This document shows, in pieces, positions 24,571 through 33,051 of a DNA stretch of 58,549 bases. Under the pieces are notes generated by a model. That model saw only the letters and a list, made by a program, of their open reading frames with translations, made no database searches and had not been told where the DNA came from. Location: positions 1 to 58,549 of the forward strand of contig ONIL01000012.1 of assembly GCA_900317835.1 (NCBI GenBank), given 5' to 3'. Position numbers and translations under genes: made by a program. The stretch comes from an uncultured Prevotellaceae bacterium (GTDB lineage Bacteria; Bacteroidota; Bacteroidia; Bacteroidales; Muribaculaceae). Within the stretch, counting starts at the first letter, position 1; each line of letters starts with the position of its first letter.

Positions 24571-24803
24571 CGAGCACAGTGTTGTCATGAATTCATGTTC
24601 CCGCGTCCCTCCCTCGGTGAAGACCAGTGGTCAACTGGTGGTCATGCGAAATGCGATATGCCCTGTGCGCCGTGCCGATGTGCTGGACTTGCGCCGTGAC
24701 GCCCATGTCGGGCAAAAGCAGCGTCCCGTGCTGCTGCAATAAGGGTTTTCAGTTCGCCCCGCCGGTCCTCTACCTACAATTCCTTTTTATACTCTGTTAT
24801 TCC
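24571..24803. other. Intergenic stretch without recognised gene
   Basis: 233 bases between the stops of two convergent genes. The first 170 bases are as GC-rich as coding DNA, with no recognisable protein in any frame and no terminator. It may be decayed coding sequence. Confidence 0.3.
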
Positions 24804-25256
24804 TTACATCAACTCGGTTGAGAAGTTGATTGACTGGATCAGTACGTCAAGTTCACGCAATTGAGCCGACAGTTTGTCAATCTGCTTGGCCATCGCCTTA
24901 ACGTCGATGGTGGTGACATACTTGATTTCGCTGCGTGAATAGCGCTCGCTGGTGGCTGATGCTTGGTTGAACACCTCGCGCAGCACCTGGACGCGCTTGG
25001 TGAGAACGTCGCGCTCGGCCATGAGTTGGGTGAGCGGTTTCTTGCCGCTCATCGTCTGCATGTTAGTGAGGTTGATGCGGTAGATGAGGTCCTGCAACTG
25101 CTTGAGGCAACTGTCAAGTTCCTTAAGCAGTTCTGCAGGCTCCTCGGCTGCCTGCTCGCCTTCCTGGATGCGCACGTTGTTCAGGATGCGCGCCTTGAGT
25201 TGCTCGACGCGCGTCTGTAAATCCTTACGGATGCTTAATGCTTCGGCTAATTTCAT
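24804..25256 (-). CDS. DIP1984 family protein
   Basis: A 150-residue, mostly helical protein starting MKLAEALSIRKDLQTRVEQLK, with LKELDSCLKQLQDLIYRINLTN and a C-terminal helix ending SINFSTEL. The pattern matches the DIP1984 (septicolysin-like) family, whose function is unknown. No signal peptide, so cytosolic. The start at 25256 is favoured because a promoter -7 box lies 36 bases upstream, inside the longer open frame. Confidence 0.85.
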   Translation of the reverse strand: MKLAEALSIRKDLQTRVEQLKARILNNVRIQEGEQAAEEPAELLKELDSCLKQLQDLIYRINLTNMQTMSGKKPLTQLMAERDVLTKRVQVLREVFNQASATSERYSRSEIKYVTTIDVKAMAKQIDKLSAQLRELDVLIQSINFSTELM

Positions 25257-25291
25257 AATACTTGTTCTTATTCGTTCTTGTTTTATAGTTG

Positions 25292-25324
25292 CAAATATAG
25301 TGAGAATTTTTGGATTAATGCAAG
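25292..25324 (-). promoter_or_regulatory. Promoter for the DIP1984 gene
   Basis: On the reverse strand, CTTG (25324-25321), 21 bases, TATATTTG (25299-25292): a good -7 box with a one-mismatch -33 box. Confidence 0.55.
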
Positions 25325-25405
25325 ATGCGTGAATCATTATGGCTTGTAAATAAAAAATATCGAGAAAAAATCGGTTAGTTGATTTATTTATGCGGCTGAT
25401 TTGAT

Positions 25406-25413
25406 TATCTTTG
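25406..25413 (+). promoter_or_regulatory. -7 promoter box for the amidase cluster
   Basis: TATCTTTG, 30 bases before the amidase start. A TTTA at 25383-25386 (19-base spacing) is the nearest -33 candidate. Confidence 0.5.
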
Positions 25414-25442
25414 CGATATCTAATCAAAAGAACTGTTTTGTT

Positions 25443-27380
25443 ATGCGAAAAATTTACCTGGTAATCCTGTGCGTGTGTGCTTTGACAGCGTCGGCTGCCG
25501 GCGTGAAGCACGGTAGTGAAAAGACGTTGGTGGACAGTTGCGGCTTTTTCCCGCAGTTGAGCCCTGATGGCCAATGGTTAATCTACTCACCCACCGAGGC
25601 CACCTCGCTGATGTTGAAAAACCTGTCAACGGGTGCCGTAACGCCTGTTTCCCGAGTGGGATACCCCGGCTTTGATGCTATCTTTGGCCCCGATGGTAAG
25701 GTGTATTATATCACTCAGCAACGCAAGAAAAATGGTCTGGTTTACCGCACAGGGCATTGCTATGATCCTGCGACAGGCAAGGATGAGGTGGTGCTCAAGC
25801 CTCAGCATGGCCGCGTGCAGGCTCTGCGATCGACAAGCGGTGTGGTCATTAATGGTGAGCGCCAAGTGTATTACAGTGGCAAGCAGGTGGGATCTTGGGT
25901 CTATACGCGTGGCGACAAACTTTATCTGGTGGATGAGGCGGGCACGACTCGTGCCTTGCAGCCCATCAAGGACAGTAACGGTTACTTGTGGGCGTCGTTG
26001 TCGCCCGATGGAACGCGGGTGCTGTTCGAGGCCGCTTCACATGGGCTGGTGGTTTGTGACCTTAATGGTGAGGTGCTGTCCGAGTTAGGCGAGTTCCTCA
26101 TGCCTTGCTGGTACAATAATGACTACATCATCGCCATGAGCAATGCGGGAAATGTGCGGCTGAGCGGTTCCCGCATCTGGCTCCTGTCGGTTGATGGTGA
26201 AGTGTTCAAACCGATTTCAGCCAAGGATGAGCGCGCTGTTCAACCTATGGTCTCAGGCAATAAGGTGGTATATAGCGTTATCTACAGTGGCCAGGTCAAG
26301 CAAGTCGAACTGGATTTGACTCCAGTCACATTAAACGCTCAGGCAGCCGGCAAAGGCCGTACCCAGAAAGTGAAGAATGCAGTCAACAAGAAGGATGTGC
26401 CCCGAGTGTTCATCAATCCTGGCCACGGTGGCCATGATAGTGACGACCGCCACATGCCCACATGGGTCGTCGGCGAGCAGGACACGCTCCACTACTATGA
26501 GTCTAACTCCAATTTGACCAAGGGGCTTGCTTTGCAGGAAATTTTGGAGAACAAGGGGTATGAAACGGCCATCTCGCGTAAGACCAATCTCACCGAGGAT
26601 GACCTTGACCTGTTTGAAATCGTGTCGCTTGCGGCGAACAGCGGAGCCGACATTTTCTTTGCCATCCACAGCAATGCCACAGGAACTGATAAATGTGTCA
26701 ATTTCCCCTTGGGGCTGTATCGCGGATGGGACGGCAAGCCAGCTGTGGAGGGCAGCTTGAAGTTAAGTGATGCCGTGATGAAATATGCCTTTAAAAATGA
26801 GTTGACTGTCTGGACTCACGATGAACGCAGCCGCGGCGATTGGTCATTCTATGACTGGGGTTACATGGTCGGACTGGGTGTCTTGCGTTTCAATAAGTTG
26901 CCAGGCATGTTGAGCGAAGGCTCGTTCCATGACTATCTGCCCGAACGAGAGCGCTTGATCAATGACAATTATTGCTGGCTTGAGGCCTGGAACCAGTCGT
27001 TGGGCATTGACGAGTACTTTGGACGAAAAGGCAAATTCAAGAACGGCGTGATTGCGGGAACCGTTCGTTGGGAAGACCAGTTGCGCCATGATGAGGATAG
27101 ACGTTTGTTTGGAGAAGACAATAAACTTCCCGTGAATGGAGCAGTGTTGCGACTGTACAACGGACGTGGCTTGCTGAACCGTGTTTATAAGCTTGACAAC
27201 CGTGACAATGGCGTGTTTGTGTTCACCAATCTGCCCAAAGACAAGTACAAAATCGAGCTTCACTACGGCAATGATGATTTAATGTACAATTCTGTGAATG
27301 TCAAGGTGAAGAAAAACCAGACTTCATACAAGAATTTGAAGATGAAAACAAATCAAAAACCCAAAAAGAGTAAAAAGTGA
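25443..27380 (+). CDS. Secreted N-acetylmuramoyl-L-alanine amidase with N-terminal beta-propeller
   Basis: A 645-residue protein. There is a signal peptide (LVILCVCALTASAA). Residues about 30-290 are a TolB/PD40-like propeller (FPQLSPDGQWLIYSP, LWASLSPDGTRVLFE, MPCWYNNDYIIA). An Amidase_3 domain (about 310-510) shows zinc and catalytic residues in INPGHGGHDSDDR, YYESNSNL, AIHSNATG and MLSEGSFHDY. A C-terminal carboxypeptidase-regulatory-like sandwich ends the protein. It should cleave the peptide from MurNAc in peptidoglycan, in the periplasm or outside. It is colinear with the next two genes, which carry the propeller and the amidase separately. Confidence 0.88.
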   Translation: MRKIYLVILCVCALTASAAGVKHGSEKTLVDSCGFFPQLSPDGQWLIYSPTEATSLMLKNLSTGAVTPVSRVGYPGFDAIFGPDGKVYYITQQRKKNGLVYRTGHCYDPATGKDEVVLKPQHGRVQALRSTSGVVINGERQVYYSGKQVGSWVYTRGDKLYLVDEAGTTRALQPIKDSNGYLWASLSPDGTRVLFEAASHGLVVCDLNGEVLSELGEFLMPCWYNNDYIIAMSNAGNVRLSGSRIWLLSVDGEVFKPISAKDERAVQPMVSGNKVVYSVIYSGQVKQVELDLTPVTLNAQAAGKGRTQKVKNAVNKKDVPRVFINPGHGGHDSDDRHMPTWVVGEQDTLHYYESNSNLTKGLALQEILENKGYETAISRKTNLTEDDLDLFEIVSLAANSGADIFFAIHSNATGTDKCVNFPLGLYRGWDGKPAVEGSLKLSDAVMKYAFKNELTVWTHDERSRGDWSFYDWGYMVGLGVLRFNKLPGMLSEGSFHDYLPERERLINDNYCWLEAWNQSLGIDEYFGRKGKFKNGVIAGTVRWEDQLRHDEDRRLFGEDNKLPVNGAVLRLYNGRGLLNRVYKLDNRDNGVFVFTNLPKDKYKIELHYGNDDLMYNSVNVKVKKNQTSYKNLKMKTNQKPKKSKK

Positions 27381-28276
27381 TGATGAGAAAAAGATTATCC
27401 ATTATGTTGATGCTGGTAGCACTCATGCTGCCGGTTATGGCACAGCAGGTCGAGGTCATCTCGCTCTCACGGTTGTTCGATGAGCCATGGGAACCTGCCT
27501 ATTTCCCTGTGCTCAACCAGACTGGAGAGCGCTTGGTGTACCAGACCGACGACAGCGGGATGAAGATGTATGACTTGACCAATGACCAGATCGCAACTAT
27601 CACCACGGACAAGGTGGCAGGCAATGACGTGTGCTGGGGTGGTGACGGAAAGGTTTATTTCGTGAGTTCAGAAGCCGATGAGAATCACTTGATCTATCGT
27701 ACGGGCAGGTGTTTCGACCTCGTGACGGGCCAGACGGTCAATGTTACTGAGCCGCAACATGGCGCAGTGCGTGCTGTGCCTGCAACCCGTGGCGCGGCGA
27801 TGAGAAGTGATGCACAGAACTTTAAGTCATCGAGCAACATCGGCGGTGCCGCTTGGACTGAGGGCAGCCGCGTGCATGTCCTGGTCGGTGGCGAGGAGCG
27901 CGTCTTCTCGCCTGTGGACTCGTGGGCTGGCTACTTGTGGGCATCGCTCTCGCCCGACGGAAAGCGCGTGGCGTTCTTTGCCGCGGGCAAGGGCATTGTC
28001 GTGATTGACCTGCGGGGCCAGATGCTGGCCATGCTGGGCAATTATGAGATGCCGTGCTGGTACAATAACGACTACCTGGTGGCGCAGAATGCCAAGGATG
28101 ATGGCCACCAGTTCACGTCGTCACAGATTGTGTTGCTCAAGGCCGACGGCACGTTCAAGACAGAGCTGACCAAACCCGAGTCGATGACGATGATGCCCAC
28201 CTGTGGTGGCGGCAAAATCGTCTTTACGACTATCGACGGCCTGTTGCATGAGATGAGAATCAACATTTATGATTAA
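27380..28276 (+). CDS. Secreted TolB/PD40-like beta-propeller protein
   Basis: A 298-residue protein with a signal peptide (MLMLVALMLPVMAQ) and propeller repeats: YFPVLNQTGERLVYQ, WASLSPDGKRVAFFA, EMPCWYNNDYLVA. It is homologous to the N-terminal half of the preceding gene but has no amidase domain. It probably binds a partner or glycan; function unknown. The ATG at 27380 shares a base with the preceding TGA; an in-frame GTG at 27377 is less likely. It is 15 bases before the type IX-tagged amidase, with which it may act as a split version of the fused protein. Confidence 0.83.
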   Translation: MMRKRLSIMLMLVALMLPVMAQQVEVISLSRLFDEPWEPAYFPVLNQTGERLVYQTDDSGMKMYDLTNDQIATITTDKVAGNDVCWGGDGKVYFVSSEADENHLIYRTGRCFDLVTGQTVNVTEPQHGAVRAVPATRGAAMRSDAQNFKSSSNIGGAAWTEGSRVHVLVGGEERVFSPVDSWAGYLWASLSPDGKRVAFFAAGKGIVVIDLRGQMLAMLGNYEMPCWYNNDYLVAQNAKDDGHQFTSSQIVLLKADGTFKTELTKPESMTMMPTCGGGKIVFTTIDGLLHEMRINIYD

Positions 28277-28291
28277 AACCGTTACAGCATC

Positions 28292-30709
28292 ATGAAACAG
28301 AATATTTTCAACTTGATAATGGCTGCAATGGTGATGGCTTTGACTGCGAATGTCATGATGGCTCAGCAGCCCCATGTGTATATTAATCCGGGTCACGGCG
28401 GCTATGACAGCGATGACCGCAACATGGTTATCTATCCCTTCTCTCAGGGTGATAGCGCTGGTTCGTGGGAATCCAAGTCCAACTTGCGCAAGGGCCTCGC
28501 CTTGCAGGAAATCCTGCAAAAGAAAGGCTACAAGACCAGCATCTCGCGCGTGACCAACACCACCGCCGACGACCTGGCCCTTTCGACCATCGTCGCCCTG
28601 TGTAACCAGAGCGGTGCCGACGTGTTCTATTCCATCCACAGCAACGCCACGGGCACCAGTGCGGTGACCAATTTCCCGATGGTCTTCTATCGCGGCTACA
28701 CGGGTTCTCCCCAAGTAGCCAATGCTGATGTGCTGGCTGCCGACCTGGAACCTTACCTGTATGCCAGCCAGACGACCGTGTGGACCAATAACTACCAGAT
28801 CTGGGGCGATTGGTCTTTCCGTCCTGAGTGGGGCACTCAGGGCTATGGCGTGTTGCGTGGTAACCGTGCCGTAGCCAACCTGAGTGAGGGCTCGTTCCAC
28901 GATTACATCCCCGAGGCCTACCGCCTGCTGGGACTGCAGTACTGCTGGATGGAAGGATGGAACATCTCGCTGGGCGCCGACAAGTACTTTGACCGTCTGG
29001 ACCAGTATGACCTGGGCGTGATTTCGGGCAACGTGCGTGATGACCGCATCAAGCGTCTGCAGGAGAATCCCCAGCCGTTCATCGTCTATGGCGAAGACAA
29101 CCTGATGCCCATTCACAGTGCCACTGTGCGACTGCTCGACCAGAATGGCAACGAGGTGCAGCGCACTATGACCGACACCCTGCGCAACGGCATCTACACC
29201 TTTAAGTATGTCGTGCCAGGAACCTATACCGTCGAGGTGAGCGAGCCGTCGCATTTCTCGCAGACAGCCGAGGTCATTGTGAGCGCCAACGCTGCGACCT
29301 ACCAGAACTTCTACCTCAAGCGCGTGCGCGACACGCCGCCCGAGGTGGTGGACTACAGCCCCGTGTGGAACGAGGGTGACCCCGCTGTGAAGTGCAGCGA
29401 GCAGATTGTGCTCAGTTTCAATTGGGACATGGATAGCGTGACCACGTGCAACGCTTTCAGGTTGGAACCTCAGGTTAAAGGCTCGTTCCGTTGGGAGGAT
29501 TCCTATTACCGCCTCATTTTCACGCCCGACGATGCCTTTGACGTGAACACGCATTACACACTCACCCTCGACAAGAGCGCTGAGCATGGCGGAGGTATGG
29601 CAATGGACGAAGATTTTGTGATGCAGTTCTACACCCAGCCTCGAAACCACTTGACCGAGTTGGCGGTGTTCCCTTATGAGGGGGCACAAGTCCATTACAA
29701 GACGCCAACCGTAGAGTTGCGTGTAGACTCGATGCTCGATACTTACAACCTGTTCCAGAAACTGCGCGTCCTTGACAGCGAGGGTAATGAGCTGGCTTGG
29801 AACAAACGCAGCATCAAGTATAATAAGAAAGGTGACAATTACGGTTTCATCCGTGTTCCGCTCACTAATGATATCGAGCCCGGCAAGACCTATCACCTCA
29901 TTCTTGATCGCGACATTGCCGACACCGCTGGCATTCATCTGCCCGCTGCCCGCGATATTTCGTTCACTGGCGTTAACGCTGGCGCCGCCAAGCCTGGCAT
30001 GACGATGTTTGAGGACTTTGATCACGAGAATTACTACTTGGGCCTTTACGTCGGTTATGCAAGTGCTGACAGCCGTTTTGAGACAGGTCTGCTTGGAGGC
30101 GCTATAGTCATCGATTACCATTTCTCGAGAATGGACAGCGAGACTGGACTGCATTATGGTCCTGATTGGGGCTTGGAGGATGCTGATTGGGAAAAGCCGT
30201 TTGTTCTTGGGGACAAGCTCGGCATGCATGTGTGGGGTGATATGTCTTATAATGATCTTGTGCTAATGTTCATGGACCATATGCCATATACTGATGCTGT
30301 TGCTGTGCCCGTTTGCAAGATTGACTTCCATGGTTGGAGGTATGTTGAAATGGACTTGAGTAACTTTGAACCGGGTGTGGATTATTTTTTGAAAGAGATT
30401 TCGTTGAAGCCAGGTAGTGAACTGATGGGTATGACAGGAACGCTCAAACTGGATAATATGATCCGGGGCAAGTCAAGCGGCATCAATGAGGTGCCCGTCG
30501 CTGGCCTGAAGGTGAAATGCGACGGCGACTACATCGTGGCCAGTGCCGACACCTGGGTGCAGGGCATAGAGTTGCTCGACCTCAACGGACGTGTCATCAA
30601 ATCTGCTGGTGGTAACTGCTTGAACGTCGCCAATGTTGCCCACGGCATCTATCTCGTCCGCGTTTACATCAACGGCCGCAGCGCTACCCAGAAGGTCGCT
30701 ATTAACTAA
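28292..30709 (+). CDS. N-acetylmuramoyl-L-alanine amidase with type IX sorting tail
   Basis: An 805-residue secreted protein. A signal peptide (ending NVMMAQ) is followed directly by Amidase_3 (about 30-240: INPGHGGYDSDDR, WESKSNL, SIHSNATG, NLSEGSFHDY). Then come a regulatory-like sandwich (about 245-345), an Ig-like domain with FNWDMDSVTTCNAF (about 350-450), further beta-rich modules, and a C-terminal sorting domain of the Por secretion type (GIELLDLNGRVIKSAGG, AHGIYLVRVYINGRSATQKV). It is likely exported by the type IX system and attached to or released from the cell surface to digest peptidoglycan. A strong terminator follows. Confidence 0.88.
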   Translation: MKQNIFNLIMAAMVMALTANVMMAQQPHVYINPGHGGYDSDDRNMVIYPFSQGDSAGSWESKSNLRKGLALQEILQKKGYKTSISRVTNTTADDLALSTIVALCNQSGADVFYSIHSNATGTSAVTNFPMVFYRGYTGSPQVANADVLAADLEPYLYASQTTVWTNNYQIWGDWSFRPEWGTQGYGVLRGNRAVANLSEGSFHDYIPEAYRLLGLQYCWMEGWNISLGADKYFDRLDQYDLGVISGNVRDDRIKRLQENPQPFIVYGEDNLMPIHSATVRLLDQNGNEVQRTMTDTLRNGIYTFKYVVPGTYTVEVSEPSHFSQTAEVIVSANAATYQNFYLKRVRDTPPEVVDYSPVWNEGDPAVKCSEQIVLSFNWDMDSVTTCNAFRLEPQVKGSFRWEDSYYRLIFTPDDAFDVNTHYTLTLDKSAEHGGGMAMDEDFVMQFYTQPRNHLTELAVFPYEGAQVHYKTPTVELRVDSMLDTYNLFQKLRVLDSEGNELAWNKRSIKYNKKGDNYGFIRVPLTNDIEPGKTYHLILDRDIADTAGIHLPAARDISFTGVNAGAAKPGMTMFEDFDHENYYLGLYVGYASADSRFETGLLGGAIVIDYHFSRMDSETGLHYGPDWGLEDADWEKPFVLGDKLGMHVWGDMSYNDLVLMFMDHMPYTDAVAVPVCKIDFHGWRYVEMDLSNFEPGVDYFLKEISLKPGSELMGMTGTLKLDNMIRGKSSGINEVPVAGLKVKCDGDYIVASADTWVQGIELLDLNGRVIKSAGGNCLNVANVAHGIYLVRVYINGRSATQKVAIN

Positions 30710-30763
30710 CCATCTGCTGCTAAAAGAATCTATAGTATCATACGGGTAAAAAAGCACTTTGGC

Positions 30764-30803
30764 AACAAGAAACTGACATTTTGTCAGTTTCTTGTTTAAT
30801 TTT
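30764..30803 (+). terminator. Rho-independent terminator after the amidase cluster
   Basis: A perfect 13-base-pair stem (30766-30778 with 30782-30794, arm CAAGAAACTGACA), TTT loop, extended by two A-T pairs, then TTTAATTTTT. Confidence 0.88.
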
Positions 30804-30972
30804 TGCTAAAAACATGACACGGTGTCTTTGAATTTTAACAGTAGTTATACTTTGGGCTCTTGGCACCCGGTTTGCTGGATAGGGGAGTGAACGCAGGGCG
30901 CAAGCTCCGCGGGAACTAACAAGAACAATAAAAGACTCATAAATATCAAATCAATAAAAAACAACAAATAAT

Positions 30973-30981
30973 TAGGAGGTA
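30973..30981 (+). promoter_or_regulatory. Strong Shine-Dalgarno site for Hsp20
   Basis: TTAGGAGGT ends 6 bases before the Hsp20 ATG. It is close to ideal, unusual in a phylum where such sites are often weak, and fits a gene needing rapid high translation. Confidence 0.6.
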
Positions 30982-30987
30982 AAGATT

Positions 30988-31437
30988 ATGTATTTTCCTG
31001 TAATTCGAAACAACCGCAACAACTGGTTAGACACCGCATTCAACGACCTGTTTGACATGGATTGGACTCCGCGCCATGTGGCCACTGCTCCCGCCGTTAA
31101 CGTGAAAGAGAGCGACAAGGCCTTCACCATGGAGGTGGCTGCCCCTGGTCTTAAGAAGGAATTCTGCAAGGTCAACATCAACAACGAGGGTAACCTGGTT
31201 GTGAAGATTGAAAACAAGAGCGAGCACGAGGACAACTCCTGCAAGGAGGGCGAGAAGTGCCACTATGTGCGCCGTGAGTTCTCCTACGCCAACTACGAGC
31301 AGACGTACATCCTGCCCGACGAGATTGACAAGGAGGCCATCAGCGCCAAGGTCGAGGACGGCATCCTGTCCATCGAGCTTCCCAAACTGGCTCCCGAGCC
31401 CGAAAAGAAGATGGACCGCGTCATCGAGATCGGTTAA
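30988..31437 (+). CDS. Small heat shock protein, Hsp20/alpha-crystallin family
   Basis: A 149-residue protein. The N-terminal arm (WLDTAFNDLFDMDW) is followed by an alpha-crystallin domain (about 35-140) with EVAAPGLKKEFCKVNI, REFSYANYEQTYILPDEID and GILSIELPKL. It is a cytosolic ATP-independent chaperone that holds unfolding proteins as an oligomer. It is monocistronic: terminators lie on both sides. No canonical -7 box is seen (the closest is a TATACTTTG with one extra base near 30847), so heat regulation is presumed, not shown. Confidence 0.94.
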   Translation: MYFPVIRNNRNNWLDTAFNDLFDMDWTPRHVATAPAVNVKESDKAFTMEVAAPGLKKEFCKVNINNEGNLVVKIENKSEHEDNSCKEGEKCHYVRREFSYANYEQTYILPDEIDKEAISAKVEDGILSIELPKLAPEPEKKMDRVIEIG

Positions 31438-31475
31438 ACTGAGCATGTCTCGATAAGCGGGGCACACACACCGAG

Positions 31476-31528
31476 CCGCCAGGCTCACAACGACGCATGT
31501 TTGCCGTCGGCGTGAGCCTGGCGGTTTT
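31476..31528 (+). terminator. Rho-independent terminator after Hsp20
   Basis: A perfect 13-base-pair stem (31476-31488 with 31512-31524, arm CCGCCAGGCTCAC) and a 23-base loop that itself holds a short GACG/CGTC pairing, then TTTTG. Confidence 0.85.
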
Positions 31529-31845
31529 GTTTGGTAAGGTATAATAGAAAAAGCAACACGCCGAGTAGCTGTGTTGTGGTTTTAGTTCATTTGAATGTGA
31601 ATACATGATTATTATAGTTTAGCGTCTTTGCTTGAGGCATTGTAGCAGACGTTTCATTGAATGAATGGGAAAATCAAAACTGTTAACTGATGATAATATG
31701 TGTTAAATTCAGTGTAAATATGGTAATAAAAATGATGTTTTGTCGGTTCTTATCGGTCTTTTGCATAATTTTGTGGCCATATTATTCACCGCAGGATTGA
31801 AATTAACTATAAATTAACATAAGGATACGTTCGTTAACTGGGTAA
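31529..31845 (+). promoter_or_regulatory. AT-rich leader region of the BadF-type kinase gene
   Basis: 317 bases with no gene. TAATTTTG at 31766-31773 matches the -7 box. TTTG at 31739-31742 lies 23 bases before it, slightly longer than the usual spacing. Nothing else is recognised. Confidence 0.45.
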
Positions 31846-32706
31846 ATGATGGTCAAAGGACAAAATATCACACTCATTGCCGAGAGTAGCACAACGCGCA
31901 CCGAGTGGTCGCTGATTGATGGCGGTGATGTGCTGGAACATGCTTTCACGTCGGGCTTGAACCCGTTCTTCATGACACGCCGTGAGATCAGTCACAGCAT
32001 CCGTCTGGAGTTGCCGCCTGAATTTTTCAAGCGTCGGTGGAATCATGTCTATTTTTATGGTGCGGGTTGCTCAGGTCCTGAGAAGAATAAGATCATTGAG
32101 TCATCGTTGGTAGCTCAGTTCAAGACACCCGTGACGGTGATGAGCGACCTGCTGGGTGCAGCGCGCGGCTTGCTGGTGCGGGAACCTGGTTTGGCATGTA
32201 TTTTGGGCACGGGCAGCAACTCGTGCCTGTACGATGGCAAGGAGATAGTTAAGAATGTGCCTGCGCTGGGTTTCATCCTGGGTGATGAGGGCAGTGGTGC
32301 AGCCTTGGGCCGTGTCTTCTTGGGTGATGCTCTGAAAGGCTTGGCGCCTAAAGATTTGACGGATGCTTTCTTTAATAAATATAAGGTGACACGAGCCGAG
32401 GTGCTTGATGCTGTGCTCAACAACCCCGCTGCTACGCGCAACCTGCGTGCCTATTCGTTCTTCCTGAGCGAACACCTGGATAGCGACTACGTTCATGACC
32501 TGATAGCGCATGAATTCAGGCGTTTCTTTGAGCGTAACGTGGCGCAATATGACTACAAGAGTTATCCTGTGAATTTTGTTGGTCCCATTGCTACAGCCTA
32601 TAGCGAAATCTTGCTCGAAGTAGCCAACGACTTTGGCGCAACCGTTCGCAAGATTGTCCTCAGCTCCATGCCCGGCCTGGTTGCCTATCACAGCGGGCAG
32701 GAGTGA
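31846..32706 (+). CDS. BadF/BadG-family sugar kinase-like protein
   Basis: A 286-residue ASKHA-fold protein of the BadF/BadG family, paralogous along its length to the MurNAc-kinase-like gene at 46914: SDLLGAARGLL, CILGTGSNSC, LGFILGDEGSGAALG, NFVGPIA. Members phosphorylate N-acetylglucosamine or MurNAc with ATP. Here the first phosphate-binding motif reads AESSTTRTEW, whereas the paralogue has ADCGSTKINW. The usual Asp and Gly are thus Glu and Ser, and activity may be changed. It is monocistronic. Two adjacent ATGs (31846, 31849) could start it. Confidence 0.82.
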   Translation: MMVKGQNITLIAESSTTRTEWSLIDGGDVLEHAFTSGLNPFFMTRREISHSIRLELPPEFFKRRWNHVYFYGAGCSGPEKNKIIESSLVAQFKTPVTVMSDLLGAARGLLVREPGLACILGTGSNSCLYDGKEIVKNVPALGFILGDEGSGAALGRVFLGDALKGLAPKDLTDAFFNKYKVTRAEVLDAVLNNPAATRNLRAYSFFLSEHLDSDYVHDLIAHEFRRFFERNVAQYDYKSYPVNFVGPIATAYSEILLEVANDFGATVRKIVLSSMPGLVAYHSGQE

Positions 32707-33051
32707 ATTGGCTGTATCGCGCGCCAACCATGCGGGAAAAAAGAAAGACCAGTTTTTGGGTGAAATAGAATATTTTGTTGTACCCCATTAAACCTTTTTA
32801 ACAAATTCTGGTCAAATCATTGCTTTCCACTAAAAATCTGAATTAGATATTTTGGCGATAATTAGTTTTTTATAAGGCTCAAAATCTATCATATTTTTAA
32901 TCAACCTCCTCAGTATCAATCGGTTTTTGATTGAAATCCGTTCGGCCTTAATGAGACTATAAACTATTGGTTTTCGATACGCTAAAACAAAAATCGTCAA
33001 TTATTTAGTGGACGCTTATGTGGTCAGATATTAAAATGAAATAATACCCAA
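32707..33051. other. AT-rich intergenic region, no gene seen
   Basis: 345 bases between the kinase-like gene and the MG2 protein gene. No canonical TAnnTTTG box, hairpin terminator or RNA gene was recognised; the MG2 gene promoter must lie here but is not obvious. Confidence 0.35.

Noticed and set aside
25257-25574. N-terminal extension of the DIP1984 frame
   Set aside because: It would include a promoter -7 box and the divergent promoter region; the family starts at MKLAEAL.
28121-30229. A 702-codon reverse-strand open frame opposite the type IX-tagged amidase
   Set aside because: It is rich in His, Val, Leu and Arg, shows no family motif or signal, and lies exactly opposite a gene with clear catalytic motifs. 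Long antisense frames are expected in GC-balanced coding DNA with strong codon bias.
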